Below, in pieces: positions 30,643-40,634 of a stretch of 64,000 nucleotides of DNA. The position numbers were made by a program, and so were the translations under genes. The number at the start of each line of letters is the position of its first letter. Position 1 is the stretch's first letter. The DNA is from Lelliottia wanjuensis (GTDB lineage Bacteria > Pseudomonadota > Gammaproteobacteria > Enterobacterales > Enterobacteriaceae), in the NCBI RefSeq assembly GCF_030238365.1, contig NZ_JASSOT010000059.1:1-64000 (forward strand), in the 5' to 3' direction. The notes beneath the pieces were generated by a model. That model was not told the origin of the DNA and ran no database searches. It saw only the letters and a list, made by a program, of their open reading frames with translations.

Positions 30643-31076
30643 TTGCATTGATTCAGCGCGTAACCCGTGCCAGCGTCACCGTGGAGGATGAGGTGACGGG
30701 TGAAATTGGCCCAGGACTTTTGGTGTTGTTAGGTGTCGAAAAGGATGACGACGAACAAAAAGCAAATCGTCTGTGCGAGCGTGTGCTCGGGTATCGCATT
30801 TTCAGCGATGCCGAAGGGAAGATGAATCTTAACGTTCAGCAGGCGGGTGGCAGCGTGCTGGTGGTGTCGCAGTTCACCCTGGCCGCCGACACGGAGCGCG
30901 GCATGCGTCCGGGGTTCTCTAAAGGCGCCGCACCGGACCGCGCAGAAGCGCTTTACGAATACTTTGCTGAACGTTGTCGCCAACAGGAAATGAACACGCA
31001 AACCGGACGATTCGCTGCAGATATGCAGGTTTCGCTGGTGAACGATGGCCCCGTCACGTTCTGGCTCCAGGTATGA
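30639..31076 (+). CDS. dtd: D-aminoacyl-tRNA deacylase
   Basis: 145 aa. It hydrolyses D-aminoacyl-tRNAs (and Gly-tRNA-Ala) to keep D-residues out of proteins. The two signature motifs are present: [12 protein letters not shown] and the cis Gly-Pro motif [11 protein letters not shown] at the C-terminus. The ATG overlaps the yihY stop by 4 bases and the stop overlaps the fabY ATG by 4 bases (ATGA). Confidence 0.96.
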   Translation: MIALIQRVTRASVTVEDEVTGEIGPGLLVLLGVEKDDDEQKANRLCERVLGYRIFSDAEGKMNLNVQQAGGSVLVVSQFTLAADTERGMRPGFSKGAAPDRAEALYEYFAERCRQQEMNTQTGRFAADMQVSLVNDGPVTFWLQV

Positions 31077-32062
31077 GCCAGCTGGCGGCATGGCCGCGGG
31101 TAACAAGAGAGAGTACAGCTATGTATCACCTTCGAGTACCGCAAACAGAAGAAGAATTAGAGGTTTACTATCACTTCCGCTGGGAAATGCTGCGTAAACC
31201 GTTGCATCAGCCAAAAGGCTCCGAGCGCGACGCCTGGGATGCGATGGCGCATCATCAGATGGTGGTGGACGAAGAGGGCAACCTGGTTGCCGTCGGGCGT
31301 TTGTATATCAATGCCGATAACGAAGCCTCGATCCGCTTTATGGCCGTGCACCCGTCCGTGCAGGACAAAGGACTTGGCACCCTGATGGCGATGACGCTCG
31401 AATCCGTTGCCCGTCAGGAGGGCGTGAAACGCGTCACCTGTAGCGCCCGCGAAGATGCGGTGGAGTTTTTCTCCAAGCTCGGTTTCGTCAACGAAGGCGA
31501 AATCACCGCGCCGCAAACCACCCCGATTCGTCATTTTTTGATGATCAAACCCATCGCCACCCTCGACGATATTCTCCACCGCGCCGACTGGTGCGGCCAG
31601 CTGCAGCAGGCCTGGTATCAGCACATCCCGCTGAGCGAAAAGATGGGCGTGCGTATCCAGCAATACACCGGGCAAAAATTCATTACCACCATGCCGGAAA
31701 TCGGCAATCAGAACCCGCACCATACTCTGTTCGCCGGTAGCCTGTTCTCACTTGCCACCCTGACCGGCTGGGGGCTGATCTGGCTGATGCTGCGCGAGCG
31801 CCACCTCGGCGGCACCATTATTCTCGCCGACGCCCATATCCGTTACAGCAGCCCTATCAGCGGCAAACCGAGCGCAGTCGCGGACTTAGGCTCCCTCAGC
31901 GGCGATCTGGACCGCCTGGCGCGCGGACGAAAAGCACGCGTGCAGATGCAGGTCGAGCTGTTTGGCGATGAATCCTCCGGCGCCATCTTCGAGGGTACTT
32001 ACCTCGTGCTGCCAGCTAAGCCGTTTGGTCCGTATGAAGAGGGTGGGAACGAGGAGGAGTGA
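31073..32062 (+). CDS. fabY: FabY (YiiD), GNAT plus hotdog thioesterase fusion
   Basis: 329 aa. The N-terminal half (about 20-165) is a GNAT acetyltransferase domain ([17 protein letters not shown] acetyl-CoA motif); the C-terminal half is a hotdog thioesterase-like domain ([22 protein letters not shown]). E. coli YiiD is implicated in fatty-acid initiation, acting on malonyl-ACP. ATG 31073 ([10 protein letters not shown]) was chosen by the overlap with dtd and match to E. coli. It ends the yihX operon. Confidence 0.92.
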   Translation: MSQLAAWPRVTRESTAMYHLRVPQTEEELEVYYHFRWEMLRKPLHQPKGSERDAWDAMAHHQMVVDEEGNLVAVGRLYINADNEASIRFMAVHPSVQDKGLGTLMAMTLESVARQEGVKRVTCSAREDAVEFFSKLGFVNEGEITAPQTTPIRHFLMIKPIATLDDILHRADWCGQLQQAWYQHIPLSEKMGVRIQQYTGQKFITTMPEIGNQNPHHTLFAGSLFSLATLTGWGLIWLMLRERHLGGTIILADAHIRYSSPISGKPSAVADLGSLSGDLDRLARGRKARVQMQVELFGDESSGAIFEGTYLVLPAKPFGPYEEGGNEEE

Positions 32063-32067
32063 TCCTT

Positions 32068-32355
32068 CTATTTCAGATGGAGTAAGGGGTTCATCTGCTG
32101 ATGCAAGATGCGGATGACAAAAATACTGTCATCCGATGGCTGATAGAAAACGCTGTGATGGCGGTGATCATGGCGCCGAACCCCTTCTATAATATTTGAG
32201 CAGTCCCGGCCCATCTGTGGATTGGCCGACAGTAACCTGAGAAATAAATCCAACTCGTCAGTGTATTTATCAGCCTGCCCTGGGCCGAATTTCCTCCACG
32301 TATATTCATATACAGCGCCGAAGTCATCCGCTGCCAGGTTTGAAAGTTTATACAT
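32068..32355 (-). CDS. RelE/ParE-family toxin
   Basis: 95 aa. It has the RelE/ParE fold signature: LSNLAADDFGAVYEYTWRKFG N-terminal helix hairpin and a C-terminal HHSVFYQPSDDSIFVIRILHQQM strand block. ParE toxins poison DNA gyrase; the target here is not proven. The gene overlaps the upstream ParD-like antitoxin gene by 8 bases, the usual toxin-after-antitoxin operon layout. It is convergent with fabY, only 5 bases after its stop. Confidence 0.88.
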   Translation of the reverse strand: MYKLSNLAADDFGAVYEYTWRKFGPGQADKYTDELDLFLRLLSANPQMGRDCSNIIEGVRRHDHRHHSVFYQPSDDSIFVIRILHQQMNPLLHLK

Positions 32356-32590
32356 TTAAATGGCGTTTCTTCCTTGCCGCGATTTCTTGTAATGACAGTG
32401 AGCTTTCACCACTGCGAAGCCCTTCTTCAAGTGCTTCGCGAAGCTTGCCGGTTCGTAACTCTTGTTCTTCCAGTAAACGCAGAGCAGAGCGAACGACTTC
32501 ACTGGTTGAGCCGTAGCGCCCACTTTCTATCATTTCACTGATAAAGCGATCGAGGTGTTCACCGATGGTGATGCTTGTGGTTCTGGGCAT
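32348..32590 (-). CDS. ParD-like ribbon-helix-helix antitoxin
   Basis: 80 aa. N-terminal ribbon-helix-helix domain (TTSITIGEHLDRFISEMIESGRYGSTSEVVRSALRLL, given in one piece only for its pattern: beta strand then two helices) and a C-terminal acidic/basic toxin-binding tail. It should neutralise the ParE toxin and repress the operon. A dyad at 32604-32622 just upstream is a candidate operator. ATG 32590 is preceded by AAGGATATC. Confidence 0.88.
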   Translation of the reverse strand: MPRTTSITIGEHLDRFISEMIESGRYGSTSEVVRSALRLLEEQELRTGKLREALEEGLRSGESSLSLQEIAARKKRHLNV

Positions 32591-32603
32591 AGTGATATCC
32601 TTC

Positions 32604-32622
32604 TGTGTTATCTATCAACACA
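32604..32622. promoter_or_regulatory. Putative ParD operator
   Basis: TGTGTT-ATCTATC-AACACA is a perfect 6-bp dyad 14 bases upstream of the antitoxin start. RHH antitoxins normally autoregulate through such repeats. Confidence 0.5.
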
Positions 32623-32874
32623 AGATAGCACCGGCATCGTCAGGCTGGAATACCCTTAGCGCGCGATTCGTGCGAACACAATCGGTCATCATTATTCTTC
32701 CCTGAAAGCTGTATGAATACACAGCGTTATAACCTGGTTTTTAGCAGATGAAAACGAACGATTTTGAGGGAATTGAAAATCTGGAAAGAGGCTCGCAAAA
32801 ACGATCGCAGCTGCAAAATTGAGCTTTAAAACCCCATTTTCGATGTGTATTTTGTTTGCAAATTAACCACGATG

Positions 32875-32891
32875 ATATACTGGGAGTATAT
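32875..32891. promoter_or_regulatory. Palindrome covering the ribosome site of the VapB-like gene
   Basis: ATATACT-GGG-AGTATAT is a perfect 7-bp inverted repeat immediately before ATG 32892. It includes the GGGAG ribosome site, so it could be an RHH operator, or an RNA hairpin that masks the site. Confidence 0.55.
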
Positions 32892-33134
32892 ATGAGCATA
32901 ATGGCTGGAATGGATATGGGCAGAATACTCCTCGATTTGTCAGACGATGTCCTTCAGCGGCTTGATGATCTCAAGCAGCTGCGAAATAAACCGCGTGCCG
33001 AATTGCTACGAGAAGCGGTAGAGCAGTATCTCGACAGGCAAAGTTCATCGGTGATTCGGGAGGCGTTAGGGTTATGGGGCGATAGCCAGGAAGATGGCCT
33101 TGAGTATGAGCGTAAGCTGCGTGAGGAGTGGTAA
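32892..33134 (+). CDS. Ribbon-helix-helix antitoxin (VapB-type)
   Basis: 80 aa. The segment [20 protein letters not shown] followed by [13 protein letters not shown] is a CopG/RHH domain; the C-terminal part ([19 protein letters not shown]) should bind the toxin. The helix resembles E. coli YiiE ([12 protein letters not shown]), which occupies the same locus. ATG 32892 was chosen for the GGGAG site; a TTG upstream and later ATGs (32901, 32910) are alternatives. It pairs with the PIN toxin gene 3 bases downstream. Confidence 0.85.
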   Translation: MSIMAGMDMGRILLDLSDDVLQRLDDLKQLRNKPRAELLREAVEQYLDRQSSSVIREALGLWGDSQEDGLEYERKLREEW

Positions 33135-33137
33135 GGC

Positions 33138-33509
33138 ATGGAGCGCATGGCTGTTTTCGATACCAATATTCTGATCGATCTCCTGAACAATAAGGTTGAG
33201 GCGGCGGATGCCATTGAAAATGGGGCAGCTCACCGAGCGATCAGTATGATCACCTGGATGGAGGTGATGGTCGGTGCACGAAAATATCATCAGGAAGCCA
33301 AAACCGCAGCGGTGCTGGGTGCGTTTGAAGTGATTGATGTCTCGCGGGATGTGGCGGAGCGGAGTGTCTTACTGCGTGCAGAGTTCGGGATGAAGTTACC
33401 GGATGCCATTATCCTGGCCAGCGCTCAGGTCAGAAATTGCCAGCTGATCACGCGCAACACGAAAGATTTTGCCGGAATTAATGGAGTAGAAACGCCGTAC
33501 GTTCTGTAG
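33138..33509 (+). CDS. VapC-type PIN-domain toxin
   Basis: 123 aa. PIN-domain ribonuclease with the expected acidic residues: D8 in VFDTNILIDLL, E in ITWMEVMVG (near 41), D in KLPDAIILASA (near 90) and D in TRNTKDF. VapC toxins cut tRNA or rRNA; the target here is unknown. It lies 3 bases after the antitoxin stop. ATG 33138 or 33147 could be the start. A REP-like repeat follows and separates it from convergent fdhE. Confidence 0.88.
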   Translation: MERMAVFDTNILIDLLNNKVEAADAIENGAAHRAISMITWMEVMVGARKYHQEAKTAAVLGAFEVIDVSRDVAERSVLLRAEFGMKLPDAIILASAQVRNCQLITRNTKDFAGINGVETPYVL

Positions 33510-33535
33510 GCCGGGCAAGCAAGCGCTGCCCGGCA
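33508..33535. repeat. REP-like palindrome between vapC and fdhE
   Basis: GCCGGGCA (33510-33517) and TGCCCGGC (33527-33534) form an 8-bp GC-rich dyad preceded by GTAG, typical for REP/BIME units at convergent gene ends. Confidence 0.7.
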
Positions 33536-33548
33536 CTATCACAGAAAA

Positions 33549-34478
33549 CTACTCCCCTTCACCCGGGAACAGGAACGGGTTGATGGAACTGCGGGCAAAG
33601 CCCTCTTGCTCCATGCGCGCGTCCAGCACCAGCGTGGCGAGGTCGTCGGCGACGGCTTCCACTTTCGGGTCTTTTTCCTGATAGAGAATTTTCAGGTAAG
33701 TCCCGCAGTCGCCGCAGCTTTCCGCTTTGATGGCCGCATTCTCGTCTTCGAGAGACCAGTAGTTCAGATCGCGGGTCTGCTCGCAGTTGCTGCATTTGAT
33801 GCGCACTACGTGCCACTCGGTTTCACACAGGTTGCAGTGCAGATAGCGCAAACCTTGCGTGGTGCCGATTTGCACCATGCTGGTGACCGGCATCGAGCCG
33901 CACACCGGGCAGAACTGACGGGCTTCGCCGTATTCTGCGCGCGCTTTTCCCGGAATCAGGCTCGCCATCTGCGCCCAGTAGAGCGACAGTGCGGCCCAGA
34001 TAAACGGTGCTTTATCGCTGCTGACCAGGGAAAAATCAGAGGCAAACAGGGCGCTCGCCATCTCTTCCAGCTCAAGGTCTGAGGCTTTTTCCAGATTCTC
34101 GATCACCGCCAGCGCCGGGCCGCTCATCTCGGGTTTCAGCTCGGCAATCAGCGAGTGCAGCAGCTTCTGCCAGTGCTTGTCGCGCGGCAGGACGTGGATA
34201 TCCAGCGGCGGCTTGCCCTGTTCATTGGCTTCTTTGATGCGCGCGGTGAGATCCATTTGCAGCGGATGGTCGTACAGCACCACTTCCTGCGCATGGGCGA
34301 TCAGCGCCGCAAAGCGCAGAAACTCACCGAGCGGATTGTTCTCTGCCAGCTCGCGCAGGCGTTCTGCGCGGCGGTTGTAGAGGTTCTTGAGTCTGGGGAA
34401 TAACAGCGGCGGAATGTACTCCGCCGTGCGTTTCTCGCTCGAACCCAGCTCATCTTGTGGGATTATGCGAATACTCAT
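33549..34478 (-). CDS. fdhE: Formate dehydrogenase accessory protein FdhE
   Basis: 309 aa. Needed for activity of the respiratory formate dehydrogenases; it interacts with the catalytic subunits and is thought to remodel or protect their cofactors. Four CxxC pairs form rubredoxin-like iron sites: CPVC, CNLC, CSNC and CGDC, all in the C-terminal half. Its start overlaps the fdoI stop by 4 bases, so it belongs to the fdoGHI-fdhE operon as in E. coli. Confidence 0.96.
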   Translation of the reverse strand: MSIRIIPQDELGSSEKRTAEYIPPLLFPRLKNLYNRRAERLRELAENNPLGEFLRFAALIAHAQEVVLYDHPLQMDLTARIKEANEQGKPPLDIHVLPRDKHWQKLLHSLIAELKPEMSGPALAVIENLEKASDLELEEMASALFASDFSLVSSDKAPFIWAALSLYWAQMASLIPGKARAEYGEARQFCPVCGSMPVTSMVQIGTTQGLRYLHCNLCETEWHVVRIKCSNCEQTRDLNYWSLEDENAAIKAESCGDCGTYLKILYQEKDPKVEAVADDLATLVLDARMEQEGFARSSINPFLFPGEGE

Positions 34479-35110
34479 TCAGATGACTTTTCCTGTTTCT
34501 GGCGGACCTCACGGTACCAGCGCGGGTGATGCTTCTTCGCCCACGTGCTGGTTACCCATCCTTCCACCATCGCGGTAATGGTGCCTTTCACCCAAAGGGC
34601 GGCGTAGATATGCACCATGATAACCACAATTAATGCTACTGCGGCAAATGAATGCAGCATCAGCGCAAACCGGATCACCGGGATTGAGAAAGCAGGCGCA
34701 AAATACGGACGCCAGATGATCACGCCGCTTGCCAGCAACAGGACCAGGAAGATAATCGCCGCCCAGAATACGCATTTCTGACCGAAGTTATAACGCCCGG
34801 TATCACCCACTTCCTCGTTGACGACGATCTTACGAATATTCTTCGCCCAAAAGATATCATCCCGATTGATTAGGTTATGGTGCCAGTAGCGGAAAAACAT
34901 GATGATAAACGAGGCAAACATGATCACGCCGACAAACGGGTGCAGAATGCGCGCCAGCTGCGGAGTACCCATAATTTGCATCAGCCAGTTGAAGGAGGGG
35001 AAGAAGAACCCCAGCCCGCTTATCGCCGCCAGCATGAAGCAGAAGGCGGTGACCCAGTGGTTGATACGTTCCGGCGCCGTGTAGCGCACGATGGTGTCAC
35101 GTCTTTTCAT
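34475..35110 (-). CDS. fdoI: Formate dehydrogenase O, cytochrome b556 subunit
   Basis: 211 aa, four transmembrane helices, with His residues in the helices ([39 protein letters not shown]) that ligate two b-haems. It anchors the enzyme in the inner membrane and passes electrons to menaquinone/ubiquinone. It overlaps fdoH (upstream) and fdhE (downstream) by 4 bases each. Confidence 0.96.
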   Translation of the reverse strand: MKRRDTIVRYTAPERINHWVTAFCFMLAAISGLGFFFPSFNWLMQIMGTPQLARILHPFVGVIMFASFIIMFFRYWHHNLINRDDIFWAKNIRKIVVNEEVGDTGRYNFGQKCVFWAAIIFLVLLLASGVIIWRPYFAPAFSIPVIRFALMLHSFAAVALIVVIMVHIYAALWVKGTITAMVEGWVTSTWAKKHHPRWYREVRQKQEKSSE

Positions 35111-36009
35111 TTGCGCACCTCGTCTTTCTCTTCATGCAGATTGTCGTCTTCCTCTTCCGCGCGGTTCGGACCGACGCCGACGTAGTGGAAGATACTGGCG
35201 GCAAAGGTCGCGGCAAAGCCAACGGCGGCCAGCGGTTTCCAGATACCTTTCCAGAATTTCACCGTGGCGCTGATTTCCGGGTTCTCCGGCAGGCCGTGAT
35301 ACAGATTCGGCTTGTCGGCATGGTGCAGCACATACATCACGTGCGTACCGCCAACGCCCGCCGGGTCGTACAGACCGGCGTTGTCGTAACCACGGGTTTT
35401 CAGCTCGGACACGCGCTCGCCCGCCAGGGTTTTCATATCCTCTTTGGAGCCAAAGTGGATAGCGCCCGTCGGGCAAGTTTTCACGCAGGCCGGTTCCTGG
35501 CCGACGTTCACGCGGTCGACGCACAGCGTACATTTGTAGACGCGGTTGTCTTCCGGGTTCAGTCGCGGCACGTTGAACGGACAGCCCGCAATGCAGTAGC
35601 CGCAGCCGATGCACTGCTCAGACTGGAAGTCGACGATGCCATTGGCATACTGAATGATAGCCCCTTCTGACGGACACGCCTTCAGGCAGCCCGGATCGGC
35701 GCAGTGCATGCAGCCATCCTTGCGGATCAGCCACTCCAGTTTGTCGTTCTGTTCCACTTCCGAGAAACGCATCACCGTCCAGGACTTGGCGGTCAAATCG
35801 GCGGGGTTGTCGTACACCCCGACGTTGTGACCCACTTCGTCACGGAGATCGTTCCACTCCGAGCACGCCACCTGACAGGCTTTACAGCCGATACAGGTGG
35901 TCACGTCGATGAGTTTCGCCACTTCCTGCTGGTGGTCCCGCGCCTGAGGCGCGGGCGTGAGACCGTTAGTCGCGGAACGACGAATGATGTCTTGCGATTG
36001 ATAAGCCAT
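35107..36009 (-). CDS. fdoH: Formate dehydrogenase O, iron-sulfur subunit
   Basis: 300 aa. Four ferredoxin-type cysteine clusters are visible ([39 protein letters not shown]), which carry electrons from the Mo subunit to the cytochrome. A C-terminal transmembrane helix ([21 protein letters not shown]) anchors it, with the globular part periplasmic. GGAG precedes ATG 36009. It follows fdoG after 12 bases and overlaps fdoI. Confidence 0.97.
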   Translation of the reverse strand: MAYQSQDIIRRSATNGLTPAPQARDHQQEVAKLIDVTTCIGCKACQVACSEWNDLRDEVGHNVGVYDNPADLTAKSWTVMRFSEVEQNDKLEWLIRKDGCMHCADPGCLKACPSEGAIIQYANGIVDFQSEQCIGCGYCIAGCPFNVPRLNPEDNRVYKCTLCVDRVNVGQEPACVKTCPTGAIHFGSKEDMKTLAGERVSELKTRGYDNAGLYDPAGVGGTHVMYVLHHADKPNLYHGLPENPEISATVKFWKGIWKPLAAVGFAATFAASIFHYVGVGPNRAEEEDDNLHEEKDEVRK

Positions 36010-36021
36010 AAGTCGTCTCCG

Positions 36022-39000
36022 TTACACCTTTTCCACGTTCACAAGGAAGGCTTTGAACTCCGGCGTCTGCGTGTTTGCATCACCGACGAACGGCGTCAGG
36101 GTGTTGGCAATAAAGCCTTTCTTCGCCACGCCCTCGTAACCCCAGTGAATCGGGATGCCGATGGTATCCACCTCTTGCCCATGTACATTCAGCGTGCGAA
36201 TACGTTTGGTCACCACCGCCTTGGCCTTGATGTAGCCACGGTTGGAGGAGACTTTCACCGTATCGCCGTGCGCGATGCCGAGCTTATTCGCCAGCTTCTC
36301 GCCGATCTCCACAAACTGTTCCGGCTGCGCGATGGCGTTAAGCAGCGCGTGTTTGGTCCAGTAGTGGAAGTGCTCGGTCAGACGGTACGTAGTGCCGACG
36401 TACGGGAACTTATCTTTTTTGCCCAGCGCTTCAAAATCGCCTTTGAAGATACGGGCAGCCGGGTTGGAGACCACGTTCGGGTGCAGCGGGTTGGTCCCCA
36501 GCGGCGTTTCAAACGGTTCGTAGTGTTCCGGGAACGGTCCTTCTGCCATTTTATCGATGGCAAACAGGCGGCCCATGCCTTCTGGCTGCATGATAAACGG
36601 CCCGACGTCGCTGCCCGGTGCGGCTGCGCTGTAGTCCGGAATATCCACACCGCCCCATTTCGCGCCGTCCCACTTCAGGAGCTGGCGCTTCGGATCCCAG
36701 GGTTTACCCTGCGGGTCAGCGGAAGCACGGTTATAGAGAATGCGGCGGTTTAGCGGCCACGCCCATGCCCAGCCCAGCGTATTGCCGAGGCCCGACGGAT
36801 CGGCGTTATCGCGGTTCGCCATCTGGTTGCCTTTCGGCGTCCAGCTTCCGGCGAAAATCCAGCAGCCGCTGGCGGTGGAGCCGTCATCGCGCAAATGCGC
36901 AAAGGTGCTCAGCTGATCGCCTTTCTTCGCCAGCACGGTGCCGGTGGCCGGATCAATCACATCCGCCAGCGCTTTACCGTTGCTCTCCATCGCCACCTCT
37001 TCAGGGGCCGGATTGTCAGGCGTCGAATAGTTCCAGGCCATGTTCAGAACCTGTTCCGGATTCGCCCCGCCCTCTGCCGCGTACATCTTGCGCAGGCGCA
37101 GGAAGATACCGGCCAGGATCTCGCCGTCGTTCAGGGCGATGCCCGGGGCGTCCGCGCCTTTCCAGTGCCACTGCAACCAGCGACCGGAGTTAACGATCGA
37201 GCCGTTCTCTTCCGCGAAGCAGGTGGATGGCAGGCGGAACACTTCGGTCTGAATTTTCGACGGATCGACGTCGTTCGATTCGCCGTGGTTCTGCCAGAAC
37301 GTGGACGTTTCGGTATTGAGCGGGTCAATCGTCACCAGGAATTTCAGTTTCGACAGAGACTCCACCACCTTGTTTTTATTCGGGAACGAGGCGACCGGGT
37401 TAAAGCCCTGGCACAGATAGCCGTTCACTTTGCCCTGGTGCATCATCTCGAAATACTGCAGAACGTCGTAACCCTTGTCCCACTTCGGCAGCCAGTCAAA
37501 GCCCCAGCTGTTTTCCGCCGTCGCTTTATCGCCGTAGAAGGCTTTCATCATCGAGACGAAGAATTTCGGGTAGTTGCCCCAGTAGTTGACCTGGCCTTCC
37601 AGCAGCGGTTTCGGCGTGTTGGCGGTCAGGTAGGTCTGGATGTCGGTCTGTTTTTCGCTCGGCAGCGTCATGTAGCCCGGCAGGCTCTGCGACAGCAGGC
37701 CGAGGTCCGTCAGGCCCTGAATGTTGGAGTGACCGCGCAGGGCGTTCACACCGCCGCCTGCCATCCCCATATTGCCGAGCAGCAGCTGAACCATCGCCAT
37801 GGTGCGAATGTTCTGCGCGCCGATGGAGTGCTGCGTCCAGCCCAGCGCGTAGAGGAACGACGCGGTTTTATCGTGGGCGCTGGTTTCGGCGATGTACTCG
37901 CAGACTTTCAGGAAGTCGGCTTTCGGCGTACCGCAGATGTTTTCGACCACCTCCGGCGTATAGCGGGAAACGTGCGTTTTCAGCAGGTTCCACACGCAGC
38001 GCGGGTGGGCAAGGGTGGTATCGCGTTTCGCAAAGCCGTTTTCGTCCAGCTCGTAGTTCCAGCTGGTTTTATCGTATTTGCGTTTTTCTGCGTCGTAGCC
38101 GCTGAACAGACCGTCTTCGAAGCCGTAATCCTCACGCACAATCAGGCTGGCGTTGGTGTAAGCCTCGGTATATTCACGGTTATATTTTTCGTTGGTCATC
38201 AGGTACAGCAATACGCCTGACAGGAAAGTAATGTCAGTACCTGAACGAATAGGGGTGTAGAAATCCGCCACTGACGCCGTACGCGTGAAGCGGGGATCGA
38301 TCACAATCAGTTTCGCGCCATTGTGGATTTTGGCTTCCATCGCCCAGCGGAACCCGACTGGATGCGCTTCTGCCGCGTTTCCACCCATCACGACGATGAG
38401 GTTAGCGTTTTTGATGTCGACCCAGTGGTTGGTCATCGCACCGCGACCAAATGTTGGAGCAAGACTTGCTACCGTTGGTCCGTGTCAGACACGCGCCTGG
38501 TTGTCGACCGCGAGCATACCGAGTGCGCGCGTAAATTTCTGGGTTAAATACCCGGTTTCATTGCTGGATGCAGAGGCACAGAGCATGCCGGTGGAGAGCC
38601 AGCGGTTAACGGTGACGCCGTCGGCATTCTGCGCGACAAAGTTCGCATCACGGTCTTCTTTCATCAGTTTGGCGATACGGTCGAACGCCGTTTCCCAGCT
38701 GATTTGCTGCCATTTATCGGAGCCAGGAGCGCGATATTCGGGGAATTTCAGGCGGCTTTCGGAGTGGATGAAGTCCACCAGACCGGCCCCTTTTGGGCAC
38801 AGCGCACCACGGTTGACCGGGTGATCCGGGTCACCTTCGATATGGAAGATGGAAGCTTTCGCGTTTTTCGCGCCGTCGCCGAGGCTATACATTAACAGCC
38901 CACAACCGACAGAGCAGTACGTACAGGTATTACGGGTTTCGCGGGTGCGCAGCAGTTTGTACTGCCGCGTCTCCGCCAGCGCTACACCAGGGGCAAAGCC

Positions 39001-39072
39001 CAGCGCCGCTGCCGTTGTGCCTGCCATACCGCCAGCGCAGATCTTAAAGAACTGCCTTCTGCTGACCTGCAT
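36022..39072 (-). CDS. fdoG: Formate dehydrogenase O, selenocysteine Mo subunit
   Basis: 1016 aa when the in-frame TGA at 38485-38487 is read as selenocysteine (residue 196), the same length and position as E. coli FdoG. It oxidises formate to CO2 in the periplasm with bis-MGD Mo and a 4Fe-4S cluster (CTYCSVGC). A twin-arginine signal (SRRQFFKICAGG) directs Tat export. Reading the TGA as stop would split it into a 195-aa and an 804-aa frame; the SECIS element after it argues against that. AAGGAGTG precedes ATG 39072. Confidence 0.97.
38446..38487 (-). promoter_or_regulatory. SECIS element and selenocysteine UGA of fdoG
   Basis: On the minus strand UGA is followed by CACGGACCAACGGUAGCAAG and UCUUGCUCC, which folds into the bacterial SECIS hairpin with apical stem AGCAAG/CUUGCU. 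It recruits SelB to insert selenocysteine. Confidence 0.92.
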
Positions 39073-39460
39073 GGGTCACTCCTTTTTTGTTCTTTCTGAC
39101 AATGCTCATTTTTGTTTTCGCGCATGATTGCAAAACAACCATAACGCTCAAAATTTGATGTATTCCCTCAATTCCACGAGGGATATGATTTGAGAATACC
39201 ACAATGTCGGTAAGCCTGTTCCGGTGGGGTTAATACAAAGTGAACGTATTATCACTCTGATGATTATAAAGTGTGATATTGATCACATTTAGGCCCTGGC
39301 TTGTTAAAGAGCTGTATCAGCGCTTCGGTTGTGCCACTCCCAAATGAGTAGGTAAACTTGATGAGTATGGCTGCCGAAAAGTTGATCCATACTATGCGCA
39401 AGGCCTGCGGTTTGTGATGCAATAGCAGGCTCACCTTTGTGGTTGCTCAGGAATACCGTT
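39073..39460. other. fdoG-fdhD divergent intergenic region
   Basis: 388 bases. It includes the strong fdoG ribosome site, AT-rich stretches at 39090-39190, a consensus CRP site at 39272-39287 and a 3' half (39300-39450) with several short inverted repeats before fdhD. I found no gene and no known riboswitch in it. Confidence 0.55.
39272..39287. promoter_or_regulatory. Consensus CRP site
   Basis: TGTGA-TATTGA-TCACA is a perfect match to the CRP consensus arms. It could serve fdhD (174 bases downstream) or fdoG. An FNR half-motif overlaps (TTGATCAC), but CRP fits better. Confidence 0.65.
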
Positions 39461-40297
39461 GTGTCAAAACAGAATCGTGATACCCATTCGTCTCCACTGC
39501 CCGTCGGCGTTGTGGAGCAGGTGGTACACAGACCCCCTCACATTACCCACGGCGTCCCCGATTTTCTGGCGGAAGAGGTGCCTGTTGCTCTGGTCTACAA
39601 CGGTATCTCCCACGTGGTGATGATGGCCTCGCCGAAAGATCTCGAGCTGTTTGCGATCGGTTTTTCGCTCTCCGAGGGCATCATCGAGCGCCCGCAGGAG
39701 ATCTACGGCATGGAGGTGGTGAAGGTCTGCAACGGCCTGGAAGTGCAAATCGAGCTCTCCAGCCGCCGCTTTATGGGCCTCAAAGAGCGCCGTCGCGCGC
39801 TGGCCGGACGCACTGGCTGCGGCGTGTGCGGCGTCGAGCAACTCAACGATATCGGCAAGCCGATTGTCCCGCTGCCGTTCACCCAGACTTTCAATCTCAA
39901 ACATCTCGATCGCGCCCTTGAGCATCTCAACGACGTGCAGCCGATCGGCCAGCTGAGCGGCTGCACGCACGCGGCGGCGTGGGTCCTGCCATCGGGGGAA
40001 ATTGCGGGCGGTCACGAAGATGTGGGCCGTCACGTTGCGCTGGATAAACTACTCGGGCGTCGCGCCGGAGAGAGCGAAGCCTGGCAGCAGGGTGCGGCGC
40101 TGGTCTCCAGCCGGGCGAGCTATGAGATGGTGCAAAAGGCGGCCATGTGCGGCGTCGAAATCCTGTTTGCCGTCTCGGCGGCGACCACCCTTGCGGTGGA
40201 AGTGGCCCAGCGCTGTAACCTGACGCTGGTGGGGTTCTGCAAGCCGGGGCGCGTCACCATCTACACCCATCCACAGCGCTTAATTATTAATCAGTAA
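39461..40297 (+). CDS. fdhD: Formate dehydrogenase sulfurtransferase FdhD
   Basis: 278 aa. It takes sulfur from IscS and delivers it to the Mo-bisMGD cofactor of formate dehydrogenases, which need the terminal sulfido ligand. The catalytic loop [13 protein letters not shown] holds the essential cysteine pair. I chose GTG 39461 (VSKQNRDTH) because CAGGA lies about 8 bases upstream; a TTG further up has no site. The first about 45 residues differ from E. coli, as is usual for this protein. It is divergent from fdoGHI-fdhE. Confidence 0.94.
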   Translation: MSKQNRDTHSSPLPVGVVEQVVHRPPHITHGVPDFLAEEVPVALVYNGISHVVMMASPKDLELFAIGFSLSEGIIERPQEIYGMEVVKVCNGLEVQIELSSRRFMGLKERRRALAGRTGCGVCGVEQLNDIGKPIVPLPFTQTFNLKHLDRALEHLNDVQPIGQLSGCTHAAAWVLPSGEIAGGHEDVGRHVALDKLLGRRAGESEAWQQGAALVSSRASYEMVQKAAMCGVEILFAVSAATTLAVEVAQRCNLTLVGFCKPGRVTIYTHPQRLIINQ

Positions 40298-40409
40298 ATT
40301 TGAAAGACTTTAGCAAATCCTTCCGCTTTTCGTTGTTGGTGATGAGGCCTATTATTATCACATCAAGGCGCAACGCCTTATCTAAACAACCAAATGAAGG
40401 ATTTACATC

Positions 40410-40622
40410 ATGAAAAACATCAAAACTTTTGTTGCAGTTATCGCTCTGGCCGCTTCTTTCGGTTCTTTCGCTGCTGATACCGTGACCGCCACCTCTTCTA
40501 CCATCGATGGTGCAGAAGCGAAAATTGCCGCTCAGGCACAGCAGGCTGGTGCATCGTCTTACACCATCACCCAGGCATTTACCGGTAACCGTGTGCACAT
40601 GACGGCTGAACTGAACAAATAA
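40410..40622 (+). CDS. DUF1471 (YhcN/BhsA-like) periplasmic peptide
   Basis: 70 aa. A Sec signal peptide (MKNIKTFVAVIALAASFGSFA, cleavage after A21/A22) is followed by about 48 residues of a single DUF1471 domain (ATSSTIDGAEAKIAAQA...SYTITQAFTGNRVHMTAEL). Family members such as BhsA, McbA and YhcN respond to stress, acid or metals and affect biofilm. Its ribosome site is AAGGA. In E. coli this place between fdhD and frvR is occupied by yiiG. Function here is unproven. Confidence 0.88.
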   Translation: MKNIKTFVAVIALAASFGSFAADTVTATSSTIDGAEAKIAAQAQQAGASSYTITQAFTGNRVHMTAELNK

Positions 40623-40634
40623 GCTATGCCGCCA

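Larger units (their letters stand above)
32591..32891. other. Gap between the two toxin-antitoxin modules
   Basis: 301 bases between two divergent TA operons. It holds the two candidate operators and AT-rich stretches around 32690-32870. I see no reading frame of its own, no RNA gene and no mobile-element end. Confidence 0.55.

Noticed and set aside
36895-38220. 441-codon open frame antisense to fdoG
   Set aside because: Lies within the FdoG coding region and shows no independent evidence of coding.
38485-39072. Separate short 195-aa gene upstream of a truncated fdoG
   Set aside because: The stop is the selenocysteine UGA with a SECIS element; both parts are one FdoG protein.
39300-39450. 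Molybdenum cofactor riboswitch before fdhD
   Set aside because: I looked for the Moco-element consensus seen before moaA and moeA and did not find its conserved segments.
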